This document shows positions 30,815 through 41,099 of a DNA stretch of 64,000 nt, piece after piece. Position 1 is the first letter of the stretch. The number at the start of each line of letters is the position of its first letter. The translations under genes were made by a program, and so were the position numbers. The stretch spans positions 23,247,268 to 23,311,267 of the forward strand of contig OW388301.1 in assembly GCA_936450465.1 (NCBI GenBank), in the 5' to 3' direction. Source of the DNA: Gibbula magus (Eukaryota; Mollusca; Gastropoda; Trochida; Trochidae). The notes beneath the pieces are model-generated. The model ran no database searches. It saw only the letters and a program-made list of their open reading frames with translations, and had not been told where the DNA came from.

Positions 30815-30885
30815 TACCCCACTAGATAGATTGGTTGATACCTGACTTTCATGTTGTAGGTTCGAAACCTGTACAATAATTTGCA
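30815..30885 (+). repeat. tRNA-like SINE head
   Basis: The A-box-like TAGATTGGTTGA (30826-30837) and B box GGTTCGAAACC (30859-30869) are at tRNA-like spacing. There is no clear cloverleaf or flanking target duplication. It is probably the head of a truncated SINE. Confidence 0.5.
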
Positions 30886-31266
30886 TTATTATATGATGGA
30901 CGATTGTTCTGTTTTCTGATTGGCCAACGGGTGGTAATCGACAATGACCAAACGTTATGGTCGACATAAAAATCCAATGACCTGGAGCTAAAAATAGATA
31001 ACCGCTGCGAGGAGCTTAGCAAGGAACGCTGTTCAATTACTGTTTCCTGTTCATGTTTAGTTAATTAAGAATAAAGTTTTTGTTTCCAAAGTGTTAGTTG
31101 TCATTTATGTTACGTTTACAAGTAAAATTATTTAAAAAAGAAAATTTTGAAAAAAAATAAAACATTTATTGACTTCAGTTATCGGTGAATCAAATGGTTT
31201 ATCGAACTGTTCCGAGGTCGATAGACCATTTGATTCACCTCAACTGAAGTCAATAATTGTATACTG
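30886..31266. mobile_element. Foldback element with CCAAT motif (copy 2 of the 8804 type)
   Basis: The left edge TTATTATATGATGGACGA and right edge AATAATTGTATACTG match the element at 8804-9358. The body carries CTGATTGGCC (inverted CCAAT, 30916-30925). The terminal hairpin 31168-31254 has arms of about 37 bp (left ATTGACTTCAGTTATCGG, right ACCTCAACTGAAGTCAAT) with the loop ACTGTTCCGAGG. Confidence 0.65.
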
Positions 31267-31439
31267 TTGTAGATAAGATAAGATAACATTTTGTTACCAA
31301 AAATGGATTCTCTTTATCAAAAAGAGCATTGACATGGCATAATTTATAATAATCATATTTGGACACATATTTACAATATACTGTACATAAGAATGATATG
31401 TTTTTTACTATTTAAATGAAACGTGTTTCAATCATTCAG

Positions 31440-31565
31440 CCTCGTTATCTGTGTCTCAAAACCTACCGGGAGTTGTCGAGGTCTCGATGCTGTTATCGGG
31501 TTCCTGTTGGTACACTCAGTGCATGCCTCTGAGGGAGATGGGTTCCCGAAAAGGGATATGCTTGC
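31440..31565 (+). repeat. tRNA-like repeat related to the 23.2-23.6 kb element
   Basis: CTGTTGGTACACTCAGTGCA, then CTGAGGGAGATGGGTTCCCG, aligns with CTGTTGGTACAGTCAA ... CTGAGGGTGTGGGTTCGAAT at 23505-23565. The B box is decayed here (GGGTTCCCG). Confidence 0.5.
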
Positions 31566-31588
31566 CAGAATGTTCGCGAATTTACATG

Positions 31589-32100
31589 AAAGGTGAGGTG
31601 AGATTTGGATTTTAAAGGGGCAGTGGCACGTTTTTTGCAAATTTTATTTTTTCAAATTTCCCATTTATAATGGTAGTTTATGTCATTTATATATATACTT
31701 TAGAGGGTAAAACATCTTATTACACAAACCAATTATCCGTAGTGGTAATAACTGTGTTGCATGGGGGCCATTTTATTGTGAACACATTTTATTATTTTGA
31801 ATGACATAAAAGGTTGTCCATGGCCGTACGGAACCATGTACATTCATTGTTTTACTTGATTTTCCGGAGTAATAAGGATGTTTTATCATTTGTGACATTA
31901 TTTTTCAAATACATGTCATCGACTTATTTGAGCGAAAAAACGTGCTACTGCCCCTTTAACGCCGCTTTCAATAGTATTTCACTTAAATCATGGCTCCTAG
32001 CATTATTGCAGGGGGAAAGCCCGCAACGCAATGGGGCTATGTATTGCGGTGAAACCAGCGAGCATCGACTGTAACTTGCAAACCATAGGTGGTTTTAATG
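31589..32100 (-). repeat. Minus-strand SINE split by a TTAA MITE
   Basis: The SINE tail appears inverted as AGGTGAGGTGAGATTTGGAT (31591-31610) and resumes after the MITE as TTAACGCCGCTTTCAATAG (from 31956). It continues through GAAAGCCCGCAACGC and TGCGGTGAAACC. Joining the two sides leaves the normal SINE tail (GCGTTAAA on the SINE strand). The tRNA-like head is lost past about 32100. Confidence 0.8.
31612..31959. mobile_element. TTAA MITE, family A, inserted in a SINE
   Basis: The ends TTAAAGGGGCAGTGGCACG and CGTGCTACTGCCCCTTTAA are flanked by TTAA. The uninterrupted SINE at 3013-3305 has a single TTAA at the corresponding position (GCGTTAAAC), so insertion duplicated TTAA. The plus frame at 31814-32074 is accidental. 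Confidence 0.92.
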
Positions 32101-33239
32101 TGAGGCACATGCCATAAAGGATTAAACAGTTTTAAAGTTGTACATTAAGTTTGTATGGAAAGCAAAACATCTGAACTTGTAAATGCCTGTAATCTTAAAT
32201 CTGGTGATCGACATTCGAAGTCATAAATCCTAAAAATTGAAAAGATAATTATGTATTTGTAATAACTCTGTGTTGTTCATGCACATCCTTGTGAGATTCT
32301 TACCTATTAGTTAATAAATCAGGGGATACAACGGGATTTAATAATATTTGTATTGCATATAGATTAAATTTTAAAATTAGTCCAAATTGGAAGACAAGGA
32401 TATATTTTTTTTTATGGATGTTCAACTTTTTGGCGACGTTTCGGAATAGATCCTGATACCTTAGTCCAAATTGGAATACTATCTGTAAAATCTCGGTCTC
32501 TCGATTGATATCAGAAATGATATTGAACCAAATATCAATGGAAAAACATATTTCTATGGATTAGAACTTTTTTAGAAATTAATTTTTAAAATTTAGTTTA
32601 AGAACATAAACAGTTGCCAATTAAAACTTGTAAATAATATTAAAAGTAATTAAAATCATAAATCATAACAAATTTGAGTTAACATGAGTCATTCATATTT
32701 GCAAAAGCTAATTACAGTTTATGAAATTAAATCAAAATCGACTTATATTCATAAATCAAGATTGTAGAGATACGGAATCTATTTATAACAACATATGTTG
32801 TATACGCAAGGTCACTTAACAATAGGTGTGCAATGTTATATTTTGATTTTAATATTTGCAACCAGAAATTGTTGCATTGTTTACAGGAAATCGAAGATCC
32901 TTTGAAATGGACACCGGGTGTACATATCAATCTGACATTGACACCAAAACATGATGAAGCGTTTGTCTACACCACTCACATTTGACATTGTTATATATAA
33001 CAACATTCACAAATCAATTATTGTTCATAATCCTACCTGAAACTGGTTGATTGACGATAACTTTAGATTTGTTTCCATTGTTATGAGAATATGGTTATAA
33101 AAAAAACTGTTGGGTGACTGAAATTAAATCGTGTTGACTCACAATCGATTCTTGGAGAGGTTTGTCATGGTGTTGACTTGTACGTTTCATATTTGTGTCA
33201 AATGGTTGTTTTTTTAAAATCATGATTTGTTAAGGTGTA
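32101..33239. other. No recognised feature
   Basis: AT-rich sequence of about 1.1 kb without a supported gene, repeat or hairpin. The minus-strand frame at 32727-32930 shows no domain. Confidence 0.3.
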
Positions 33240-33575
33240 CTTGAAACAAAAGTACGTTTAATGAGGACAGGGGTAAGAAATGAAATTTACGCCAACATGA
33301 CCCCCTACCACGTTTAAAATGTTTTAAATGTGTGCAGAATCAGGCATATTTATGAATTTTCACACATATGTCTTATATGTCGATGAACAGTTGTGTATCA
33401 TAATGTTGAAGAAATTGTTAAAAACATTTAAATTAAAAAACATGTAGAAGTATTCTTTGACTGCTGATTAAACACCTGTACTTTTATGACATCGAAAACT
33501 TGAGATGTTTGTGATTGGAAATCATACATACGATAAAATCAACTGAATTGAGTACTTTCTTTTGCCTGGCAGTTT
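33240..33575. mobile_element. Family C MITE, one end intact
   Basis: It contains GACAGGGGTAAGAAATGAAA, GCCAACATGACCCCCTACCA and the end GAGTACTTTCTTTTGCCTGG followed by CAGTTTA. The left end is decayed (GTACTTGAAACAAAAGTACG). Confidence 0.7.
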
Positions 33576-33591
33576 AGAGCTTATAACTTGT

Positions 33592-33780
33592 ATGGCGACT
33601 TGGGTTGACCACTATAAGTGACGTTCAGCAATAATGAGCGAGGTTTGCTGGTGGATGGGTGACCAGATCCATGGCTGGATTATCTGAGAGTTTGAATGTA
33701 GATCCCTTTCCTATTCAGAGTCACGAGTCGTGAGATGCATGGTGTCACCTTGCGTAAAATACCTTCTTTCAAATGTGACG
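33592..33780 (+). repeat. 5S rRNA-like SINE remnant
   Basis: GTGGATGGGTGACCAGATCC includes GGATGGGTGACC (33653-33664), the box C region of 5S rRNA internal promoters. The preceding TCAGCAATAATGAGCGAGGT resembles AGCAAC...GAGC...GGTT of 5S rRNA. The remainder (TGGCTGGATTATCTGAGAG onward) is not 5S. This fits a 5S-derived SINE (SINE3-type) better than a 5S gene. The similarity was judged from memory of the 5S consensus. Confidence 0.45.
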
Positions 33781-33810
33781 ATGTTCACCCAGCAGTACAG
33801 ACAAGTACCC

Positions 33811-34034
33811 GGCCGTGTTCAAGAGAGGTTTAAAAGTAATCGCTCAATTTGCGATTACTTTTAAACCTCTCTTGAACGCGATTCTCAATGTAGCGCTACG
33901 TAGCAAAGCGAGCGAACTTTGATGTTTTGCACCGTGTCGTTCAGGAGAGAATGAGCGCTACTTGAGCGCTACTTGAGCGCTACATTGAGCGATCAATGAG
34001 CAATTATAAGCGCTCGCTGTTATGGAACGGAGCC
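33811..34034. mobile_element. Hairpin-ended element (27-bp perfect stem), copy 2
   Basis: It starts GGCCGTGTTCAAGAGAGG and ends GAACGGAGCC. The stem 33817-33843 with 33851-33877 is perfect over 27 bp around a 7-bp loop. The GAGCGCTACTT motif recurs three times near 33955-33985. Relative to copy 1 (25364-25567) it is inverted. Both stem differences are compensated on the opposite arm. Confidence 0.75.
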
Positions 34035-34064
34035 AAGGTAACGGTTGTGGGGTATGACATTTGA

Positions 34065-34575
34065 CAACTGTATACACTCAGTGGCAAAAGAAGCGATACA
34101 ATACAAAATACAAGATAGTTTAATCCACGAGAGATACATGTATACGACTGACAAAAAGTTACATCATGTATTCATACTAAATTTTAGATTTTTAAATAGT
34201 ATCTGTTCATTTTTCTGAGAAACGCACATTTAAGAAATCGTCGTTTTCGAATCTCCTTTCCCAGAAGAGATAGGAGAGTCAAAACGAGCTTTTTGGCATG
34301 TTTCATATCCTACAGTTATAAAGCGTATAAAGCGTTATAAAGTCCAAGAAGGTAGATTATGCCAACAACATCTTAAGCTAGCACATACAACCCTTTTAAA
34401 CAGTAATTTCAGCACCCAATTTGTGTTTGAACACTCAGACATAAAACATTAAATCATAATATTCTCATGATTGGAATTTTCTACATCTCTTCACGAGGTA
34501 TTTTCTATTCACAGACATTAAAAATCGACTTTATTCGGAAGAAATATTTTATCATTGAAATTTGATATCGTATAT
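34065..34575. mobile_element. Family D MITE, one end intact
   Basis: It begins ACACTCAGTGGCAAAAGAAG, then AATCCACGAGAGATACATG, GAATCTCCTTTCCCAGAAG, GAGATAGGAGAGTCAAAACG and CAGCACCCAATTTGTGTTTG. The right end is lost before CCCTCAGTGGATGG. Confidence 0.65.
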
Positions 34576-35083
34576 CTAGTCCCTCAGTGGATGGCAGCTC
34601 GGATTTGATGGTAGCTGAGCAGGTATGGATACGTGAAGAAGAAGAAACAATTTTATTTACGTGTCACATATATTAACACTGTAATTATGCCACAGCTATG
34701 AAAAAGTCGTTGTATATAGCTGTTAGCGTGTCCGTCTGTCCGGCCTTCCGTTTGCCACGTTTTTGTTCCTAACTTTTCCAATGATTCGGAAATTGACATA
34801 CATAATAACTATGATGTGTTGACGTGCATTTTGTAGGTTTCATTCCCAACACAATTCCAATTTATGCACATTCTTTCGATTTTTTACACCTTACCCTAGA
34901 GCACTCGTACATTTTTACAAGTGACCCTTTGGCATGATAATTTAGTTGCATCAAATTTATCACATTTTCCAATTATGATGCCTAAAAGTGTTCCTCTATC
35001 TATATAGAACTATGTGAATGTATGAATGTTTGGGGTCATTTCATGGAAACATTTCGTACACAGTGTGTAAGGTCATATATCTA
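34576..35083. other. Unassigned; CCGTCTGTCCGGCC-type dispersed motif
   Basis: The stretch 34715-34760 (TAGCGTGTCCGTCTGTCCGG) is of a type that often marks old dispersed repeats. No boundaries are visible and no gene is seen. Confidence 0.3.
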
Positions 35084-35600
35084 TACTCCCGACCAAAAGA
35101 AACGCCAACTTTATGTTCCTTAAAATGAAAGATGCAATAATTTCTTAAATATAATTAATGGCGGTCTCCACGTTATGCTGAAACAATAACTAATATGAAA
35201 GTCCATTGAAATCGTGGAAAACTGTGATTCGAGTCAATAACATTCATGAAAACCACGCTTAATGAAGACTGCTATTTTCGCTTGACTCACTTGCGCACCT
35301 TAACCACGTACACCGGCAGCATCATCACTACTTTAACGCAATGCGTGCCTGTATTGTTGCTCGTGGTTGTATGAAAATCTTTTTAAAATGTTTTTTTCTG
35401 ATCAAGCACTGATCGAAAACTGAACAATTATTTTCTTATTTCAACAATCGTCCTTCTTTCGTGACATGAACTTCTGAAATTCAAATATATAATGCAGAAA
35501 TGGTGCAACTTCATTATGTTATAATATTCCTAAACTGTTCATAACATTTTTTACAATCTCTGGAAATACATCTAGTGGGCGTTTCTTTTGGCCGGCAGTA
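35084..35600. mobile_element. Family F MITE, copy 1 (TA target)
   Basis: Ends TACTCCCGACCAAAAGAAAC and GTTTCTTTTGGCCGGCAGTA are inverted and end in TA. The interior (AATTAATGGCGGTCTCCACG, AATGCGTGCCTGTATTGTTG) aligns with copy 2 at 47128-47650. It is Tc1/mariner-like in target and end structure. No intact transposase. Confidence 0.85.
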
Positions 35601-36885
35601 TATAACAAAACGCCCACACTTAATGAAACGTCATATAATTTCATATTACAATGCTTACTAGTTAACTATTTTGTTTGGTTATTTTAAAGTTGCCTTTTTA
35701 TTACCAGAAAAGTAATATCTTGTTTTGCCACATGCACTTTTATTTGTTTGTATCACCAAAGATTTTAATTTCTATATCCCAACACTTATCAATATCATCA
35801 TATCTTTCATATGTATCATTGTCAGTATAATATTTCACCTACTTAATTAAGTGAACTTGAGGTATTTAATGTGATCCTGTTTGCCCATGAAATGGTCACA
35901 AACCGTATCATCGTCGTCAGTCAGTCGCGACGATGCTGTAAATGTGTTCGCCACTGTTGATCGATCCGACATCTGTCATTGATATTGACATTGAAATCGA
36001 CATGACGGCGCGGTAAAACGCACGAGCCAACGCAATGGACACACTTTCCTCGTGAAGTGCACGCGAAGCCCGTGCATGTCGATTTCAACGGATATTGATC
36101 ACGGGCACTTGTCAATTATTCAGCGGAAACTGATAGTTGCTAATTTCGCTGCTAATTGAAATACCGTTGATTTCAGGACTGTTCATTCTTCCTTGTATTT
36201 ATTTGAGAAAGTAATACGTCATTAAACATGATAAACAGTTCAAGTCAAGTCACGATTACGTGTTAAATGCCCGGTAATAGCTTTTAATTGGTCCACCACG
36301 CGTCAATACATACCATCGTGGTTATTGTGTATACGTTTATAAGAATACAAAATGGGCCTGTAATTTCAAAATGACATGCTTTATGAAGGTTGCTGGTGAT
36401 GTGAAGATGTGAGCAAAGATAAGCTTAGAAAATACGTACGGTGATAACCTTTTACGAACCGTCAAATACGTGTTACAATGCAAACAAGTGGGCCCTACAT
36501 CGTTTGCTAAAGAGGCGTTAATTTATGTATTATTCGGCAGACCTGCGTCCTTTCGGGATAAACGTTTACGATCGTACACTTGAATGTGGGTTATTCTATG
36601 TCTCCTTTTTATGCATTGTGGTCTATGAGAGACATGAACGTTGTCGCGTGGTACCACATAGGTGGTTTAAAATACCCTACAAATCAAACGATTATGTTCA
36701 TTGTGCAATGTCATGTAAAAAGCATGTCTGTGTGATCTCGAAATTTAAATGCGATTTCCCGTTTCAGTATCAGCATCAGGTGTTTAATGGAGACCAGTCG
36801 AAGTCTGATTTGATTATTTAGAATAGTTCTATGATATCATTAAACGATAATCATTTTAATTTTAACAAAGTAAGTTTTCATAACC
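35601..36885. other. Unassigned; 14-bp perfect inverted repeat and an orphan frame
   Basis: TTGAAATCGACATG (35991-36004) and its exact inverse CATGTCGATTTCAA (36075-36088) bracket a GC-richer segment with GCGCGGTAAAACGCACGAGC. The 98-codon plus frame at 36525-36821 is Cys-rich at its end but has no family resemblance or splice context that I can defend. Confidence 0.35.
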
Positions 36886-37358
36886 TTAATGATGCATCCA
36901 TTGTGTTTCATAACATTTTATTTGCCTTTAATACATGCCAACATACAATATGTGCTGATATCAGTTAAAATAATTTCACCCAACTTGCATATTCATCCCC
37001 AATCGCCAAATATATAATAATTACTAGTTTCCAATTAAAATCTAGCAACATCATTACACTTGTACAGAAACCGAAACTACAGTTCCATTTACATGCACAT
37101 TAGTTATAAGACATAATAAACATTATCAACTTAAAGTCTTAGAGACTTAGAGTCTGCTGTAAATAAGTTTTCAAAATTACGTTTGACTAATTGACGCTCG
37201 CCACACGCAGTGCATTGTCCGGTTTTCGATCAGAAATCGATACTTTTACCTTTCTTTGTCGGTATACTGAGCAGAAAAGGTCAGCACTTCTCGATGAAAT
37301 AACACAATATAACGTTTAGCATATGTGACCACAAACAACACAATGGATGTACCTTTAA
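36886..37358. mobile_element. TTAA MITE, family H, copy 2
   Basis: TTAA at 36886-36889 and 37355-37358 flank ends TGATGCATCCATTGTG and CAATGGATGTACCT, which are inverted. The interior aligns with copy 1 at 23779-24269. This copy shows TTAA on both sides and places family H with the TTAA elements. Confidence 0.78.
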
Positions 37359-38139
37359 ATCAAAATACAGGTCTAAACAGCGATTAAACTGATGTAGACG
37401 TCCTCCTATTATAACTCTCAAATATTTGCTCATTAAATTTTACAAAAGCGACATTTAAAAAAAACTTAGATTCAGTTAGACTGGAACGAATAAAACAAGC
37501 CTCTTACTAAAACACCTCCAAAAAATAAGAACAGATTTGTTCGGCTTGGTCGACCACAAAACAACAATGCCTCCTATTGTTGTTTAGACTTCAGATTACA
37601 CCGACGTCGTGTTTCACGTAACCAAAAACTGTTTTCATAAAATTAAAACATCATCTAGTTTTTGATAAAATCTTATGCTTGTTGCAGCTATGTGTTTTCA
37701 TAAAATTAAAATTTATTTTATTTTTGCATAAAATCTGTTACATGACGCAGCTATAAAAACGAACATGATCGTTTCCATTAGCAACGTCTTGATAGACAAG
37801 GCTCTGTAAATACTAAACACGAGCCGTTTAAAATGTTGTCAATCTTCGTGATTTATAATCAATTTTTGTTGTAATTAAACCAATAAACCTCATCTGCTGT
37901 TTTGAATAACAAGTTACGGGATTAATGTTCTTGTAATGAAGGCACAGTCACTTTAACGAAATGTCTTCAATGGAGTAATTAATCGTTATGAAAAGGTTTG
38001 ATGTAATTAATGTTTGGTATTTACAATATCCCATCTGAGAGTTGTTAACTCTTTGCGTTTAAGTTTCATTTGTAAATGTATGAAATTTATTAATGTTTAT
38101 GTAATCTTCGATTATCATTGGAGGAAATAAAGACATTCA
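37359..38139. other. No recognised feature
   Basis: It contains a loose local repeat of GTTTTCATAAAATTAAAA near 37630 and 37690 but no gene. Confidence 0.3.
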
Positions 38140-38641
38140 TACACCGAGGGGCATAAGAAACTATACCAAATTTTCAACAAAACACAATTTATTTCTGCCG
38201 GATAAAGTCGAGTTTGTACATCTGTGATTAGTAAATATCTCGTAAAGAGATATCACATTTCATTTCAATGCGGTTTTCTGAACATTATGTTTGATATTTA
38301 CGGTAATAGTTTATAAATATGGAAATTGTGCTGGTGTAAGATGTTCTCGGCATAATGTACCATCTTGGACTTCAATTTGCTGACGCATCAGTACCATAGC
38401 ACGTCATAAAACAAGCTAAAAGCCCTTTTTACTCTCCTATCTCGTCTAGTTAAGGAGATTCGAACACGATGATTTCTAAAATTGTTAAAAAATGTGTTTC
38501 TAAGAAATATGAACAGATAATGTATTGAAATTCAGTTGGCCTCTGAAGACATTTGGTATCTCTGGTTAAGTCGTGTTAATCATTCATGGATTGATTTTTC
38601 TTTTATTTTGTATGGTGGCGTTTCTTTTGCGGTTGAGTGTA
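38140..38641. mobile_element. Family D MITE, both ends present
   Basis: Ends TACACCGAGGGGCATAAGAA and GTTTCTTTTGCGGTTGAGTG plus TA are inverted. It contains CTCGTCTAGTTAAGGAGATT (38441-38460), whose TTAA (38450-38453) is the empty counterpart of the family A insertion site in the copies at 52779 and 59042. The frame at 38536-38748 is accidental. Confidence 0.8.
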
Positions 38642-38659
38642 TGCTACCTAACAGTAAGA

Positions 38660-38881
38660 TATCAATCAGTAACATTTTGAGCCAGATAGTACTTAGTGAT
38701 ATTAGTGATACGTGTATTTCTCAAAGATATGAAAAGATAATGTTTTGAAATTTCAAATTTAGTCTAGTAAGCTTTTGACGTCATAATGTAACGCTATTTC
38801 AGTCGTATGTATAGACTGTTGTCGTGGATAGAAATATCTTGTATTTTGTATGGTGTCGTTTCTTTTGTCCCTGGGTGTATG
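38660..38881. mobile_element. Partial family D MITE
   Basis: It contains GAAAAGATAATGTTTTGAAA, TTTCAAATTTAGTCTAGTAA, TTGTATTTTGTATGGTGTCG and the end TTTCTTTTGTCCCTGGGTGT. Only one end is preserved. It carries one TGACGTCA (38776-38783). Confidence 0.65.
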
Positions 38882-39242
38882 ACCGAGCATTATTTTGCTT
38901 AAAGAGTCATACCATGCCATGTTTTTATGCTTATATCGGTAGTGAATTATTCTGAGGAAGAATTGATGTTAAGTTGACAATTTTAAGTTTGGCTTCGTCA
39001 AACATTAAAGAGTCGTGTACACAGAACAATGAATTCGAACATATGATCATTTTCACAGAAAGTCAAATATGATTGCCAGTACCTTTCATACCGAACAGTG
39101 TGAATGAAAACAAGTACGTCGACACTCACCCGCCCATATGTTATCGTGAACACTGCTATTTTTCATTTTATTTTAATAGTGTTCATAGTGCTTACAATAA
39201 AAGACTTAAATCTTACTCTATCCATCCCTGTATGTACTAATG
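38882..39242. other. No recognised feature
   Basis: No supported gene or repeat. Confidence 0.3.
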
Positions 39243-39770
39243 TATACTGACGGGCAAAAGAAAGTATAACACTAGCTTGTTTTCGATTAATTCAATGTTT
39301 TAAAGAAATGAGATGCATTTGATTATGGCACGATACAATAACACCTGAATGTTTGAATGACTTAATTGGTGACTGGTTTTTTAAAACTAAAATATCATTA
39401 TTTAAAGTAGACACGAGTAAGAAATGAAATTTACACGAACTTGATCCCTATCATGTTCAAAATGTTGTATATGTGTTCAGGACGAAGCACATTTATTGAT
39501 TTTCACACAGAGTATGTGTTATATGTCGATGAACAGTTATGTTTTATCAAATTAATTTTGGGGAATTTCAAAATTTAAATTTTAAATTTTAATTTTAAAA
39601 AATCAAACCGCGTAGAGGTATTCTTTGACTGATCTAATGTTTTGGACTAATTTCACAAACTAGTCCGTTTTTGAGTACGACGTCGAAATCTCGAGATATT
39701 TGACTTAGAAAATTATACATATAATAAATATAACTGAGCCATATACTTTATTTTGCCCGTCAGTGTAATA
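39243..39770. mobile_element. Family C MITE, full length
   Basis: Ends TACTGACGGGCAAAAGAAAG and CTTTATTTTGCCCGTCAGTG plus TA are inverted. The interior has TAAGAAATGAAATTTACACG, GTGTTATATGTCGATGAACA and GTACGACGTCGAAATCTCGA. It is about 528 bp and encodes no protein. Confidence 0.85.
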
Positions 39771-40085
39771 ATGTATGTATGTACTAATTGTAATGCAATT
39801 CAGAATATTACTATGTTCATGTACCACGGAATGAAAGTGAGGAATCGTAACAAATAAGCGCAATACTAAGATGTTTATTTATTTGTATTGTGGTACCTTC
39901 CCATAATGTACTATAAGCATGTGGCCTTTAAGTATTGAATAAAGATTGAATAAAAGTATGTCAGCTCCCATATGAACGAACTTTGATAAATTGCCTGATT
40001 TTGTGATCGTTTCTTTTTACATCTTTTACATCTAATATCTAGTCTCGTATGTTGACAATTAGAAATATATTTAAGGCACTACACT
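39771..40085. other. No recognised feature
   Basis: AT-rich spacer. Confidence 0.3.
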
Positions 40086-40488
40086 GACCTATGGATTTTT
40101 TAATTTACGCTACGTTGAGATACAACATCCTCATATAACGTTAAGTTGCTTCAAACTAGTATTCAAACAATATGATAAGATACGTATTCGTAACGTTAAG
40201 ATGCTTCAAACTTGACTTCAAACAATATGCCAAGATACAACGACCTAATATATATATATATAAAGTTAAGTTGCTTAAGTTGACTTCAAACACTATCCTA
40301 AGATACAACGTCCTTGTAACGTTAAGATGCTTCAAACTTGACTTCAAAGACTATGCAAAAATATACCGTCCTAATACAACGTTAGGCTGATTCAAACTTG
40401 ACTTGAAACAATATGCTAAGATACAACGTCCTTGTAACGTTAAGTTGCTTCAAAATTGACTTCAAAGATTATGCCATGATACAACGAC

Positions 40489-40540
<52 letters not shown>

Positions 40541-40640
40541 AGTTGCTTCAAACTTGAATTCAACAACTATGCTAAGATACAACGTCCTTGTAACGTTACG
40601 TTGCTTCAAAATTGACTTCAAACACAAAGATACAAATTCT
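40086..40640. repeat. ~60-bp tandem repeat with embedded (TA)n runs
   Basis: About nine imperfect units share AAGATACAACGTCCTTGTAA then CGTTAAGTTGCTTCAAACTT and GACTTCAAACAATATGC. (TA)n runs interrupt it at 40243-40261 and 40491-40537. They sit at the same point of the unit (after AACGACCTAA), so the microsatellite grew within a repeat unit. Frames on both strands here are repeat-derived. Confidence 0.85.
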
Positions 40641-40672
40641 AATAAAAAGTTAAGTTTGTTTTTTAAGTTCAG

Positions 40673-40763
40673 TGTTTTTGAAAATGTATCAATGGACCTT
40701 GACTCCATTCGCCGCAGCTTAGCTTCAGCGGGACACCCGTCCTCCAAAGCTGATAAAGCTTAA
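40673..40763 (+). CDS. Possible small 3'-terminal exon (weak)
   Basis: AAGTTTGTTTTTTAAGTTCAG resembles a 3' splice site. It is followed by an open frame VFENVSMDLDSIRRSLASAG, then HPSSKADKA and a stop. The sequence is locally richer in G+C and looks codon-like compared with its surroundings. No upstream exon was found and I do not recognise the protein. It may be chance. Confidence 0.22.
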
Positions 40764-41099
40764 CTCTGCATCTGATATTACTGAATGAAATAACTACCAA
40801 ATGATTTCTATGCTAAGTGTCTTGTCAAAAAATTATAATGTTCAAAGTTATGTCAACTCTTCCCATTAACGTTTACGTAATAGCGATTATTTTGAAACCA
40901 AATTCGACACCCATTTTATATAATGGGGCTTTCCTCTTGGCAGCTTTCCTCCCCCTACATTACCGGAAAGATTTGAGCACAAAGATGAAATAAATGGGAA
41001 TTTTAATATTTGATAACGCGGTGTTCATATTTAATGTTCAGCCGACATTAGCGATGATATTGTCCGCTGGAGAAATTAATTTCTGACGGCCTATGTTCA

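Noticed and set aside
33653..33664. Functional 5S rRNA gene
   Set aside because: Only the box C region and a weak upstream part match. The flanking sequence is not 5S.
36525..36821. 98-codon plus frame as a gene
   Set aside because: No family resemblance, no splice or promoter evidence, and ordinary length for a chance frame in 64 kb.
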